A DNA stretch of 64,000 nucleotides from Burkholderiaceae bacterium (GTDB lineage Bacteria; Pseudomonadota; Gammaproteobacteria; Burkholderiales; Burkholderiaceae_C): NCBI GenBank assembly GCA_004299095.1, contig SCQQ01000042.1, positions 1 through 64,000 on the forward strand, written 5' to 3'. Positions 19,983-30,922 of this stretch are shown one piece after another; position 1 is the stretch's first letter; each line of letters opens with the position of its first letter. A program made the position numbers and the translations under genes. The notes below the pieces were generated by a model. It worked only from the letters and a program-made list of their open reading frames with translations. It had not been told where the DNA came from and did not search any database.

Positions 19983-20564
19983 TCAGTTTGGCAGCCGGGC
20001 AACGCTTGCGTCGTCGAGAACGTAGCGCGCACCCGTGTGCCCGCAGACAGCCTCGCCACGGCCGGACACGGGAAGATCGAGTCGTTCGCCAAATTCGCTC
20101 ATCCAGCCGATTTGGCGTGCTGGCACGCCGACCATGAGGGCGTAGGGTTTGACATCCTTGTTGACCACCGCGCCCGCGCCGATGAAGGCGAACTCGCCTA
20201 TCGTCACGCCACAGACGATGGTGCAGTTGGCGCCCAGCGTCGCGCCTTTCTTGACCAGCGTGTAGCGGTATTCATCCTTGCGCTCGATCAGCGAGCGCGG
20301 GTTGTAGACGTTGGTGAACACCATGCTCGGGCCGCAGAACACGCCCTCTTCCAGCGTGACGTTGTCATAGACGCTGACGTTGTTTTGCACCTTGCAGCGG
20401 TCGCCGATCACGACCCTGTTGCCGACGAACACGTTCTGGCCCAGCGATACGCCTTGGCCGATGCGGGCGCCCGCGCACACGTGCACGAAGTGCCAGACAC
20501 GCGAGCCTTCGCCGATTTGCGCGCCGTCATCGACGATGGCGCTGGCGTGCTTGAAGTAGCTCAT
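19983..20564 (-). CDS. WbpD/WlbB-like N-acetyltransferase (left-handed beta helix)
   Basis: Hexapeptide-repeat protein in a WbpA/B/D/E-type gene order. Confidence 0.9.
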   Translation of the reverse strand: MSYFKHASAIVDDGAQIGEGSRVWHFVHVCAGARIGQGVSLGQNVFVGNRVVIGDRCKVQNNVSVYDNVTLEEGVFCGPSMVFTNVYNPRSLIERKDEYRYTLVKKGATLGANCTIVCGVTIGEFAFIGAGAVVNKDVKPYALMVGVPARQIGWMSEFGERLDLPVSGRGEAVCGHTGARYVLDDASVARLPN

Positions 20565-21511
20565 GCGCCGCGCAGCCGCGCCAGCAGCGGGTGAAAGATT
20601 CCGGGGTTGGCGACAATGGGCGCGCTGCGGATGATTTCCACCGTCTGAACGGCCGCGCGGTTGTCTTCCAGACCATAGCCTTTGCCTTCCAGCACGCGCT
20701 GGTAGCTCTGCGTGTGCAGGTCGGTGAAGCCGCCGGAAAACTCCAGTTCTTCACCTTCCACGTCGATGCTGCGGTAGGTGCGCTGCGCGCCCTGCACCGC
20801 GTTTTCAGGCAAATTGCCGGCGTCGATGGACAAGAACCAGCAGACGCGCGCACGCTCGTATTCAAGATAACCGGCTGCGGTTTTGTCATCCCGATAATGC
20901 ACTTCATTTCTCTTGAGTTCGCCAAAAATGAAATGGAGCATGTCGTAGAAATGCACGCCGATATTGGTGGTGAGCGTGCCGGATTTCCTGTCGTCGCATT
21001 TCCACGACTGCAAATACCATTTGCCGCGCGACGTCATGTAGGTGAGCTTGACGTCAAACACTTTGTCCTTGGGCGCGGTTTGCACTTTTTCGCGCAGCGC
21101 AAGGATCGATGGATGCAAGCGCAATTGGAGAATCGAATTGACGCGCGCACCGTATTTTTTCTCGTACGTGCCCAGTACGTCCAAGTCGGCTGTGGTCAGC
21201 ACCAGCGGTTTTTCGCAAATCACGTCGATGCCGTTTTTCAGCGCGAACTTCATGTGCGGCAAATGCATGTAGTTCGGCGTGCAGATCGAGATGTAATCGA
21301 GTTTCTTGCCCTGGAGCTTCTGGTCTTCGACGTAAGCGGCGAACGCTTCGAATTCGGTAAAGAACTCGGCTTCAGGAAAAAAGCTGTCCATGATGCCGAC
21401 CGAATCGGAGGTATCCATGGCCACCGCCAGATTGTTGCCGGTGTCCTTGATGGCACGCAGGTGGCGCGGCGCGATGTAACCAGCCGTACCAATGAGAGCG
21501 AAATTTTTCAT
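20561..21511 (-). CDS. Gfo/Idh/MocA-family oxidoreductase (WbpB/WlbA-like)
   Basis: [66 protein letters not shown]. Confidence 0.92.
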   Translation of the reverse strand: MKNFALIGTAGYIAPRHLRAIKDTGNNLAVAMDTSDSVGIMDSFFPEAEFFTEFEAFAAYVEDQKLQGKKLDYISICTPNYMHLPHMKFALKNGIDVICEKPLVLTTADLDVLGTYEKKYGARVNSILQLRLHPSILALREKVQTAPKDKVFDVKLTYMTSRGKWYLQSWKCDDRKSGTLTTNIGVHFYDMLHFIFGELKRNEVHYRDDKTAAGYLEYERARVCWFLSIDAGNLPENAVQGAQRTYRSIDVEGEELEFSGGFTDLHTQSYQRVLEGKGYGLEDNRAAVQTVEIIRSAPIVANPGIFHPLLARLRGA

Positions 21512-21525
21512 TTGATGTCGTTATC

Positions 21526-22821
21526 TCACAGTCTGAATACGTCGAAGCCCGCGGCAGCGGCCTGATGGCGGTCGTACAGGCTTTTTACATCCGCCAGCAC
21601 GGGGCGCTTGCCACGGCAGTAGCTGCGCAACGCATCCACCGACAAATCACGGAACTGCTTGTGGCCGACCGCGACGACGACAGTGTCCACGGGGTGCGTG
21701 GCGTCCACCGTTTCCAACTCGATGCCGTAGTGGTGTTCCACTTCGGCGGCATCGGCCCAGGGATCGGCCACGGCCACCTGCGCGCCCCATTTCTGCAGTT
21801 CGCGCACCACGTCGACCGCTTTGCTGTTGCGGATGTCGGGGCAGTTCTCCTTGAACGTGATGCCAAGCACGCCGATGCGGCAGCGCGGCACGTCCATGCC
21901 CGCTTGCAGCATGCGCCGGATGGTGGTGCGCGCCACGTAGCGCCCCATGTTGTCGTTGATGCGGCGGCCCGCCAAGATGACTTGCGGGATATAGCCCACT
22001 TGCTCCGCCTTGTGCGTGAGGTAGTACGGATCCACGCCGATGCAATGGCCGCCGACCATGCCGGGGCGGAACGGCAGGAAGTTCCACTTGCTGCCGGCCG
22101 CTTCCAGCACTTCCAGCGTGTCGATGCCGAGACGCGCAAAGATGACGGAGAGCTCGTTGACCAGCGCGATGTTCAGGTCGCGCTGCGTGTTTTCGATGAC
22201 TTTGGCCGCCTCGGCCACTTTGATGCTGCTGGCTTTGTGGGTGCCGGCCTTGACGATCTCGCCGTAAAGCCGATTCACCGCCTCGGCCGCTTCGGGCGTG
22301 CTGCCGCTGGTGATCTTGCGAATCGTGGTGAGCGTGTTCACCTTGTCCCCAGGGTTGATGCGCTCGGGGCTGTAGCCGCAGAAAAAATCCTGGTTGAACT
22401 TGAGGCCACTGGCGCGTTCCAGCTCGGGCACGCACACTTCCTCTGTCGCACCGGGATACACGGTGGATTCGTAAATCACGACGGAGCCGGGTTTCAATGC
22501 CGGCCCCACGGTTCGACTGGCGCTGATGAGCGGCTGTAAATCCGGGCGTTTGGCGTCGTCGATCGGCGTGGGTACCGTGACGATGAAAACCTGGCAACTC
22601 TTCAAGTCCTTCGGTTCGTGGCTGAAGCGCAGTTGCTTGGCATTTTTCAACTGCTCCGGGCTGCACTCCAGCGTGCGGTCGTGGCCGTTTTCAAGCTCCG
22701 CTATTCGGTCTGCCTTGACGTCAAAGCCGAGAACCGGGCGATGTTTGCCGAATTCGACCGCCAACGGCAGGCCGACGTAACCCAGGCCGACGATGGCCAA
22801 GGGCGTGTTAGTGAGATCCAT
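21526..22821 (-). CDS. UDP-GlcNAc 6-dehydrogenase (WbpA/TviB-like nucleotide-sugar dehydrogenase)
   Basis: LAIVGLGYVGLPLAVEFGKHRPVLGFD; GYSPERINPGDKVNTL; GHCIGVDPYYLTHKAE. Confidence 0.93.
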   Translation of the reverse strand: MDLTNTPLAIVGLGYVGLPLAVEFGKHRPVLGFDVKADRIAELENGHDRTLECSPEQLKNAKQLRFSHEPKDLKSCQVFIVTVPTPIDDAKRPDLQPLISASRTVGPALKPGSVVIYESTVYPGATEEVCVPELERASGLKFNQDFFCGYSPERINPGDKVNTLTTIRKITSGSTPEAAEAVNRLYGEIVKAGTHKASSIKVAEAAKVIENTQRDLNIALVNELSVIFARLGIDTLEVLEAAGSKWNFLPFRPGMVGGHCIGVDPYYLTHKAEQVGYIPQVILAGRRINDNMGRYVARTTIRRMLQAGMDVPRCRIGVLGITFKENCPDIRNSKAVDVVRELQKWGAQVAVADPWADAAEVEHHYGIELETVDATHPVDTVVVAVGHKQFRDLSVDALRSYCRGKRPVLADVKSLYDRHQAAAAGFDVFRL

Positions 22822-22860
22822 AAAGAAAGTGAAATAAATGGCGCCGACGCGCCGAGTTGA

Positions 22861-23256
22861 TTAAGGATGGTCAAACCAGTCTGTGTCCGGCTGGGAGAGC
22901 GTACGTTCATTGGCGTCTCGCGCATCCGCCAACGCCTCGCGCCGCAGCGCCTCGATTTCGCCCGCCAACGCCTTGTATTCCGCCTGCTTGCGCGCCAGGA
23001 AGTGCACGGTGGCAAGGCTTTTGGCGGCAATGCCCGCGGGTGTGAGCTGGTAGAGGTAGGCGCGTTTGTTCTGGCTGTTCCTGAAATTCTCGGTCTTGAC
23101 GTAGCCCTTGTCGAGCAGTGCCCTGAGGCAATAGTTGATCTTGCCCAGGCTCATGCCCAATTCGGCGGCCAGCTCACGCTGCGGGGTGGACGGGTTGTCC
23201 GCCAGGCGGCGCAGCAGGATGTAGCGAGCCTCGTCGGTCAGGATACGTTCAGGCAT
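22861..23256 (-). CDS. MarR-family EPS-associated transcriptional regulator
   Basis: LTDEARYILLRRLADNPSTPQRELAAELGMSLGKINYCLRALLDKGYVKTENFRNSQNKRAYLYQLTPAGIAAKS. Confidence 0.85.
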   Translation of the reverse strand: MPERILTDEARYILLRRLADNPSTPQRELAAELGMSLGKINYCLRALLDKGYVKTENFRNSQNKRAYLYQLTPAGIAAKSLATVHFLARKQAEYKALAGEIEALRREALADARDANERTLSQPDTDWFDHP

Positions 23257-23703
23257 TGAACGCGGATTGTAACTACGCCGCGAATCGCCAGAGCAACAGC
23301 CGTCCACGACCGTCAACGACACTGACCGTGCGAGGTCCGGGGAGCTGGTCCGGCGTACTCTCGCTGCCGGCCCAGCCGTCTTGGCCGGCCATTTCCAGCG
23401 GCAGCGCCTCATCCACCCGGGAGGCCGTGTGCAGCGTGAAGCGCGGCCTGCACCAATCGGCTGAGCGCACTTGGCCGCCACGCCGGCCACCGGTACGGCC
23501 CAGGGAAAAGTCCTCGAAACCCGCCGTGATCAAGCCGGATTTCCCACGGCCAGCAGACCCCTCGGATAGTTGACGGATTTCGTGCGGATTCGACCCGGCG
23601 GCAATAACCCTGTCGGTAATACACTGGTTTCCGACATGCATTCATGGGTATGCCGTTATGCCCTTGAGACATGTTCGACATCCAAAAAATCAGGAGGCCA
23701 CTC

Positions 23704-26700
23704 ATGGACATGAACCGGCGCCAGTTTTTCCGCGTGAGCGGGGCTGGATTGGCCGCGTCGAGCCTGGTGGCGCTGGGCTTCTCGCCCACCGCTGCCCTTG
23801 CCGAAACCCGGCAATTCAAGCTCACACGCGCATCCGTATCCCGCAGCACCTGCCCGTACTGCTCCGTCAGTTGCGGACAACTCATCTACACCTTGGGCGA
23901 CAAGGCCAAGAACGCCCGCCCCGCAGTGATTCACATTGAAGGCGATCCGGATCATCCCGTGAGCCGCGGCTCGCTTTGCCCCAAGGGCGCCGGCGTGATG
24001 GACATGCTCACGTCGCCCAACCGCGTCAAGTACCCCGAAGTGCGCGAGCCGGGCGGCAAGGAATGGAAGCGCATCAGTTGGGACGAGGCGCTCACGCGCA
24101 TCGCCAAGCACATGAAGGCCGACCGCGACGCCAACTTCGTCACCCAGAACGAAGCCGGCACCACGGTGAACCGCTGGCCCACCACCGGTTTCCTGATGTG
24201 CAGCTCGGCTTCCAACGAATCGGCGTATCTCTCGGTCAAGGTCGCTCGCGCCCTTGGCATGATTGCGATCGACACACAAGCACGCGTTTGACACGGGCCG
24301 ACGGTGACCAGTTTGGGTCCCACATTCGGTCGCGGTGCGATGACGAACTCTTGGAACGATATCAAGAACACTGATCTTGTAATCGTGATGGGCGGCAATG
24401 CCGCCGAGGCCCACCCGGTCGGTTTCAAATGGGTGATCGAGGCCATGCACACGCGCGGAACGAAGTTGATTTCGATCGACCCGCGCTTCAACCGCACGTC
24501 GGCGGTCGCTGACCTGTACGTCCCGCTGCGCAACGGCACCGACATTCCGTTCCTGGGCGGCATCATCAACTGGCTGCTCGCCAACGACAAGATCCACCAC
24601 GATTACGTCAAGTTCAACACTGACGCCACGTTCCTGCTGAAGCCCGACTTCAAGTTCGACGGCGGCTTCTTCAGCGGCTACAACGAAGCCACGCGCAGCT
24701 ACGACAAGTCCACCTGGGGCTACCAGTTGGGTGCGGACGGCTACGTCAAGGTCGACGACAGCCTGCAGGACCCGCTGTGCGTCTACCAGCAACTGAAAAA
24801 GCACTACAGCCGCTACACGCCCGAGATGGTGGAAAAGGTCTGTGGCACGCCCAAGGACAAGTTTCTGAAGGTGTGCGAAATGCTCGGCCCGATGTCGGCG
24901 CCCGACAAGACCAGCACCATCCTCTACGCGCTCGGCTGGACGCAGCACTCGGTCGGCAGCCAGAACATCCGCACCATGGCCATGATCCAACTGCTGCTGG
25001 GCAACATGGGCCGGCCGGGCGGCGGCGTGAACGCGCTCCGCGGCCACTCCAACGTGCAGGGCGTGACCGACATGAACGCCTACGCCGAGGTGTTCTCGGG
25101 CTACCTGAACGCGCCGATGGACACCGACACCAGCTACCAGAGCTACGTGAAGCGCAACACGCCGGTGGCGCTGCGCCCCAACCAGTTCAACTACTGGAAC
25201 AACTTCTCCAAGTTCTGGGTGAGCCTGATGAAGTCGTACTACGGCCCGGCCGCGACCAAGGAGAACAACTGGTGCTTCGACTGGGTGCCCAAGTTCCCGG
25301 GCGGCTACGACGTGATGCACATCTTCGAGTTGATGCACCAGGGCAAGATGCACGGGTTCCTCACGCAGGGCTTCAACCCGCTCGCCACCGTTCCCAACAA
25401 GAACAAGCTGTCGGCGGCGCTGATGAAGCTGAAGTACCTGGTCTCGATCGACCCGCTGAACACGGAAACGGCGGAGTTCTGGAAGAACTCGGGCAAGGCC
25501 AACGACGTCAAGCCCGAAGACATCCAGACCGAAGTGTTCCGCCTGCCGGCGGGCGCCGACGCCGAGGAAGAAGGCACGTTCACCAATTCCAGCCGCGTGC
25601 TGATCTGGAAAGAGCGGGCTCTGCCGCCGCCCGGAGAAGGCAAGGTCGATTCGGAAATCGTGGCGCGCCTGTTCCTCAAGCTGCGCGAGCTCTACGCCAA
25701 GGAAAAGGGTGCGTTCCCGGATGGCCTCCAGCATCTGACCTGGGACTACGTCATCCCCGAGGTGCCGAGCGCCGACGAGCTGCTGAAGGAATACAGCGGC
25801 AAGGCGGTATCCGACATCGCCGCGCCGGCTGATCCCGCCCACCCTGACGCGGCGCTCAAGCTACTCTACAAGAAGGGGCAGCAGCTCGCCGGCTTTGCGT
25901 CACTCAAGGACGACGGCTCCACCTCGTGCGGCAACTGGCTGTATTGCGGCGCCTGGAGCGAGGAAGGCAACCTGACCAAGCGGCGCAGCCTGGAAGACCC
26001 GTCGGGCCTGGGCGTGTACCAGCACTTCGGCTATTCCTGGCCGGCCAACCGCCGCATCATGTACAACCGCGCCAGCGCCGACAAGAACGGCAAGCCGTGG
26101 GCCGAGAACAAGAAGTACGTGTGGTGGGACGGCAAGAAGTGGACCGGCTACGACGTGCCCGACATGAAGCTGGACGCCGCGCCCGACATCGGCATGGGCT
26201 CTTTCATCATGACGGCCGAAGGCATTGCGCACTTGCACGCGGTGGCCATGGTCGATGGCCCATTCCCCGAGCATTACGAACCGTTCGAATCGCCGATAGA
26301 GAAGAACCTGTTCCATCCCGACAACCCGAAAGCCAAGAGCAACCCGTGCGCGCGCGTCTTCAAGAGCGACATGGACGCTTTCGGCAAGCCGAGCGAGTTC
26401 CCGTACACGGCCACCACCTATCGCCTGACAGAGCACTTCCACTACTGGACGTCGCATTCGCTTCTGAATGCCATCGTGCAGCCGGCGCAGTTCATCGAAA
26501 TCAGCGAAGAGCTGGCCAAGGAGAAAGGCATCAAGAAGGGCGACCAGGTGAAGGTCAAGAGCAACCGCGGAGAAATCGTGGCCGCGGCGGTGGTCACCAA
26601 GCGCATCAAGCCGTTCATCATCGACGGCAAGCCGGTGCACCTGGTGGGCGTACCGATCCACTGGGGCTACACCGGTGTCACCAAGCACGGCTACATCGCC

Positions 26701-26784
26701 AATGCGCTCACGCCGTTCGTGGGTGACCCGAACGTCCAGACGCCCGAATTCAAGGCGTTCCTCGTCAACATCGAGAAGGTGTAA
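23704..26784 (+). CDS. fdoG: Formate dehydrogenase major (alpha) subunit, selenocysteine-containing, Tat-exported (FdnG/FdoG-type)
   Basis: [11 protein letters not shown] Tat signal, CPYCSVSCG cluster, ...TQARV-U(TGA 24289-24291)-HGPTV...; frame continues to 26784 without other stops. Confidence 0.95.
24303..24321 (+). promoter_or_regulatory. Candidate bacterial SECIS hairpin
   Basis: GG-U-GACC-AGUUUG-GGUC-CC starting 11 nt after UGA: bulged U and GU-containing apical loop as in E. coli fdhF/fdnG SECIS. Confidence 0.8.
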
Positions 26785-26786
26785 CC

Positions 26787-27731
26787 ATGTCCGACATGCA
26801 ATCAGGCAACGTGGTCGCCATCTCGGCCACGACGACGCCCACGGCCCAGGTCCGTGACGACATCAAGCCGGTCGCCAAGCTCATCGACATTTCCTCCTGC
26901 ATCGGCTGCAAGGCCTGTCAGGTGGCGTGCATGGAGTGGAACGACCTGCGCGACGAAGTGGGCGAGTGCAACGGCACCTACAACAACCCGCCGGACCTCT
27001 CGGCTGAAAGCTGGACGGTGATGAAGTTCTTCGAGGTCGAGCCCGAGGAGGGTCATCTCGAATGGCTGATTCGCAAGGACGGCTGCATGCACTGCGAGGA
27101 CCCGGGCTGCCTCAAGGCCTGCCCCTCGCCCGGCGCGATCATCAAGTACGGCAACGGCATCGTCGATTTCGTGCACGAGCAGTGCATCGGCTGCGGCTAC
27201 TGCATCAAGGGCTGTCCGTTCGACGTGCCGCGCCTCTCGACCAAGGACAACAAGGTCTACAAGTGCACCTTGTGCGTCGACCGGGTCGACGTCGGGCTGG
27301 AGCCGGCTTGCATCAAGGCCTGCCCCACCGGCGCGCTCACCTTCGGCACCAAGGACGAAATGATCGAGGTGGCCGAAGAGCGCATCGTCGGCCTGAAGGA
27401 ACGCGGCTTCAAGGACGCGGGCCTGTACAACCCCGAAGGCGTGGGCGGCACGCACGTGATGTACGTGCTGAAGCACGCCGACCGGCCCGAGCTCACCGGC
27501 CTGCCCCGGAACCCGACCATCAGCCCGATGGTGAAGTTCTGGAAGGGCGCAGCCAAGCCGATCGCCCTCGCGGCCGTGGGCGTGGCCGCGCTCGCGGGCT
27601 TCTTCCACTATGTCAAGCGCGGTCCCATCGAAACGCCGGAGAGCGACGAGCAGTACGTGGAAGACGACCAGCCGAACGTACTGCCCGAACAGCACGCCGA
27701 GCACCACGACAACGACCGGCCCAACGCCTGA
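26787..27731 (+). CDS. fdoH: Formate dehydrogenase beta (iron-sulfur) subunit
   Basis: Ferredoxin cysteine motifs [38 protein letters not shown]-terminal TM helix. Confidence 0.94.
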   Translation: MSDMQSGNVVAISATTTPTAQVRDDIKPVAKLIDISSCIGCKACQVACMEWNDLRDEVGECNGTYNNPPDLSAESWTVMKFFEVEPEEGHLEWLIRKDGCMHCEDPGCLKACPSPGAIIKYGNGIVDFVHEQCIGCGYCIKGCPFDVPRLSTKDNKVYKCTLCVDRVDVGLEPACIKACPTGALTFGTKDEMIEVAEERIVGLKERGFKDAGLYNPEGVGGTHVMYVLKHADRPELTGLPRNPTISPMVKFWKGAAKPIALAAVGVAALAGFFHYVKRGPIETPESDEQYVEDDQPNVLPEQHAEHHDNDRPNA

Positions 27732-27743
27732 GGGGAGACCATC

Positions 27744-28382
27744 ATGAAAAAACTCTACATCGAGCGTCACAGCAGCCGCATGCGCGGCAACCACTGGGCC
27801 GTGGCCATCCTGTTCTTTCTGGCCGGCCTGTCGGGTTTTGCGCTGTTCCATCCGAGCCTGTTCTTCTTCACCCACCTGTTCGGCGGGCCGCAGTGGGACC
27901 GGGTGCTGCATCCCTACCTGGGCGTGCTGATGTTCCTGCTGTTCCTGGCCATGTTCTTCCTGGCCGTCCGCTCCAACGTCTGGCGCAAGGAAGACAGCGA
28001 GTGGCTGGAAGGCGCACCCGGCATGGTGTTCCACGGCGACGACTCCAAGATCCCGCCGGTCGGCAAGTTCAACGCCGGCCAGAAGCTGGTGTTCTGGCTG
28101 TCGGCGATATGCCTGGTGGTGCTGCTGCTCACGGGGCTCACGTTCTGGCAAGCCTGGTTTGCCGCCAGCTTCTCGATCGAGCTGCAGCGCGTGGCGCTGG
28201 TACTGCACGCCATTGCGGCGTTCGTCTTTGTCCTCACCATCCTGGTGCACATTTACGCCGCGATCTGGGTCAAGGGCACGTTCCGTGCCATGATCCGCGG
28301 CAACGTGAGCGCCGGCTGGGCCAAGCACAACCACCCCAAGTGGTACGCCGAGCAAATGGAAGGTCGCGCGCCCAAAGCCTGA
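27744..28382 (+). CDS. fdoI: Formate dehydrogenase gamma (cytochrome b556) subunit
   Basis: Membrane protein with conserved His, downstream of beta subunit. Confidence 0.92.
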   Translation: MKKLYIERHSSRMRGNHWAVAILFFLAGLSGFALFHPSLFFFTHLFGGPQWDRVLHPYLGVLMFLLFLAMFFLAVRSNVWRKEDSEWLEGAPGMVFHGDDSKIPPVGKFNAGQKLVFWLSAICLVVLLLTGLTFWQAWFAASFSIELQRVALVLHAIAAFVFVLTILVHIYAAIWVKGTFRAMIRGNVSAGWAKHNHPKWYAEQMEGRAPKA

Positions 28383-28420
28383 CGTGACGCTCCATTTTTC
28401 CTGTTGACTTTGACTTCGGA

Positions 28421-28460
28421 GCTGCCAGGGATTCGCCTCTCTGGCAGCCATTTTTATTTT
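28421..28460 (+). terminator. Intrinsic-terminator-like hairpin between gamma subunit gene and fdhE
   Basis: GCTGCCAG-(12 nt)-CTGGCAGC followed by CATTTTTATTTT. Confidence 0.65.
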
Positions 28461-29454
28461 GAAACCCAGCACCAACCCCACCCGCTTCCACGATCCGCAA
28501 GAGATCCTGAAACGTGCCGACGCCAAAATCCCGCCGCTGATCCTGCCCGAACCCCGCACGGTCTTCGCCGAGCGCGCGCTGCGTCTGCGGCAACTCGCGG
28601 CCGGCCACGCAATGCACGATTTCCTGCTGATGCTGGCGGTGGTCTGCGACGCCCAGCACGAGCGGCTGCAGCATTACCCCGACGTGCCGTTGCCGACCGA
28701 CGAGCAGATCGACCTGGCCCGGCTGTCCGGCTATCCACTCCTGAATACCGCCAACTGGCAGCGCGACCCGGTCTGGCGCAGCGAACTGCGAGCGCTGCTC
28801 GGCCAAGCCTTGGACAAGCTGCCCGCCGATAGTCCGGCGCGCAGCGGCGTGCAGGCCGTGATCGACCTGCCTGACGACGCGCTGGAACAGCAGGCCGACC
28901 GCTTGCTGGCCGGCATCACGCTCAGCCTCGACATAGCCGCGGCGCCGCTGATCGCGGCCGGCCTGCAGCTTTACTGGACGCATCTGGTCACGGCCACCCA
29001 AGCCGCGCACAAGCACCCGTTCGACATGCCGTTCGAGCCCAACCACTGCCCCTGCTGCGGCAGCCTGCCCACCGCCAGCATCACCAAGGTGCGCGGCCAG
29101 CTCGAAGGGCAGCGCTACCTGCACTGCGCGCTGTGCAGCGCCCAGTGGCACTACATGCGCGTGAAATGCGCCAACTGCGGCAGCATCGAAGGCATCCACT
29201 ACCAGGCGCTGCAGCATGTGTCGCAAGACGAACCGTCGGAAGAGCGCGCGGCCGTCGAAGCCGAAACCTGCGACCAGTGCCACCACTACCTGAAGATCAT
29301 GCACATGGTGAGCGACACCAACGTCGACCCGATCGCCGACGACCTGGCCACGCTCACGCTCGATCTGCTGGTCTCGGACGCCGAATACCGGCGCTACGGC
29401 ACCAATTTGCTACTGCTCTTCGGCGACGACGAAAGCGCGGCAAAATTGCCGTGA
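28459..29454 (+). CDS. fdhE: Formate dehydrogenase accessory protein FdhE
   Basis: CPCCGSLPTAS, LHCALCSAQWHYMRVKCANCGS, CDQCHHYLKI. Confidence 0.92.
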   Translation: MKPSTNPTRFHDPQEILKRADAKIPPLILPEPRTVFAERALRLRQLAAGHAMHDFLLMLAVVCDAQHERLQHYPDVPLPTDEQIDLARLSGYPLLNTANWQRDPVWRSELRALLGQALDKLPADSPARSGVQAVIDLPDDALEQQADRLLAGITLSLDIAAAPLIAAGLQLYWTHLVTATQAAHKHPFDMPFEPNHCPCCGSLPTASITKVRGQLEGQRYLHCALCSAQWHYMRVKCANCGSIEGIHYQALQHVSQDEPSEERAAVEAETCDQCHHYLKIMHMVSDTNVDPIADDLATLTLDLLVSDAEYRRYGTNLLLLFGDDESAAKLP

Positions 29455-30920
29455 TGGTGCCTTCCGCCGCGCTCTCCAACCCCGCTTCAAAGACCACGCC
29501 GCCCGCACGCAACGGCGTGCAGCCACAGGATCTGCCGTCAGTCGACACGCTGCTGCGGGCGGCGCAAATCCAACCACTGGTCGCAGAGAACGGCCACACG
29601 CTGGTTGCGAGTGAAACCCGCGCGCTGCTGGCGGAATTGCGCAAGAGCGCAATGGCAGGCCATCTGACGGCCACCCAAACCACCCCTGAAGCGCTGGCCG
29701 CACGGCTTGCTGCCCGCGTCGACGCCCGCTTGGCGCCGCGCCAGCGCGCCGTCATCAACCTGACCGGCACGGTGCTGCACACCAACCTCGGACGCACGCT
29801 GCTGCCCGATGCGGTGCTGGCGCACATACAGCGGGTGCTCGCGCACCCGAGCAACCTGGAATACGACCTCGCAAGCGGTGTGCGCGGCGAGCGCGACGAC
29901 CTGATCGAGCCGCTGCTGTGCGAACTCACCGGCGCCGAAGCAGCCACCGTGGTCAACAACAACGCCGCGGCCGTGCTGCTCACGCTGGCAGCGCTGGCCG
30001 CGGGCAAGGAAGTGATCGTCTCGCGCGGCGAACTGGTGGAAATCGGCGGCTCCTTCCGCCTGCCCGATGTGATGCAAAGCGCCGGCGCCCGGCTGGTCGA
30101 AGTGGGCACCACCAACCGCACCCACGCACGCGATTACGAGCGCGCCATCACCGCCAACACCGCGGCGCTGATGAAAGTGCACACCAGCAATTACGCGATC
30201 TCGGGCTTCACTGCATCGGTCACAGAAAGCGAACTCAGTGCCATCGCCCATGCGCACGGCCTGCCACTCGTCTCGGACTTGGGCAGCGGCGCGCTGGTCG
30301 ATTTGAGCGCGTACGGCCTGCCGCGCGAGCCCATGCCGCAAGACATGCTGCGCGCCGGCTGCGACGTGGTGACGTTCAGCGGCGACAAGCTGCTGGGCGG
30401 CCCGCAAGCCGGGCTGATCGTCGGCAAGAGCGAGTGGATCGCGCGCATCCGCAAACATCCGATGAAGCGCGCACTGCGCAGCGGCAAGCTCATGATCGCG
30501 GCGCTTTCGGCCACGCTGCGGCTGTACTTGCGGCCCGAACGCCTCGCGCATGACTTGCCCACGCTGCGGCTCCTGATCCGGCCGGTTGATTCGATCGAAG
30601 CCACCGCGCGTGCGTTGCAACCGGCGCTGCAAGCCGCACTGGCGTCGCGATTCACCGTGGATATCGTCGCGCTGCAGAGCCAGATCGGATCTGGTTCGCT
30701 ACCGGTGGAGCGCCTGCCTTCGGCCGGTCTCGCCATCATTCCCGTGCAGGAAAAAGGCAGCGGCCACGCACTTACCCAACTGGCCGAGGCGTTCCGCGCC
30801 CTGCCCATGCCGGTGATCGGCCGCATCAACGACGGCCGTCTCCTATTCGATCTGCGCTGCCTGGAAGACGTGACGCTCGTCACCCGGCAACTGGACGCGC
30901 TCCGGCTTGCGGCCGCATAA
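29454..30920 (+). CDS. selA: L-seryl-tRNA(Sec) selenium transferase
   Basis: [36 protein letters not shown]. Confidence 0.95.
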   Translation: MVPSAALSNPASKTTPPARNGVQPQDLPSVDTLLRAAQIQPLVAENGHTLVASETRALLAELRKSAMAGHLTATQTTPEALAARLAARVDARLAPRQRAVINLTGTVLHTNLGRTLLPDAVLAHIQRVLAHPSNLEYDLASGVRGERDDLIEPLLCELTGAEAATVVNNNAAAVLLTLAALAAGKEVIVSRGELVEIGGSFRLPDVMQSAGARLVEVGTTNRTHARDYERAITANTAALMKVHTSNYAISGFTASVTESELSAIAHAHGLPLVSDLGSGALVDLSAYGLPREPMPQDMLRAGCDVVTFSGDKLLGGPQAGLIVGKSEWIARIRKHPMKRALRSGKLMIAALSATLRLYLRPERLAHDLPTLRLLIRPVDSIEATARALQPALQAALASRFTVDIVALQSQIGSGSLPVERLPSAGLAIIPVQEKGSGHALTQLAEAFRALPMPVIGRINDGRLLFDLRCLEDVTLVTRQLDALRLAAA

Positions 30921-30922
30921 CG

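Noticed and set aside
23273-23641. 122-aa minus-strand ORF upstream of fdoG
   Set aside because: No recognisable domain; overlaps the likely fdo regulatory region; could be real but cannot be supported from sequence alone.
24289-24291. In-frame TGA interpreted as a pseudogene-forming stop in formate dehydrogenase
   Set aside because: Canonical Sec context, bSECIS-like hairpin and adjacent selA/selB/tRNA-Sec make recoding the better explanation.
23656-25842. 728-aa minus-strand ORF
   Set aside because: Antisense shadow of the formate dehydrogenase alpha gene, no recognisable domain.
26802-28559. 585-aa minus-strand ORF
   Set aside because: Antisense to the FDH beta and gamma genes; compositional artefact.
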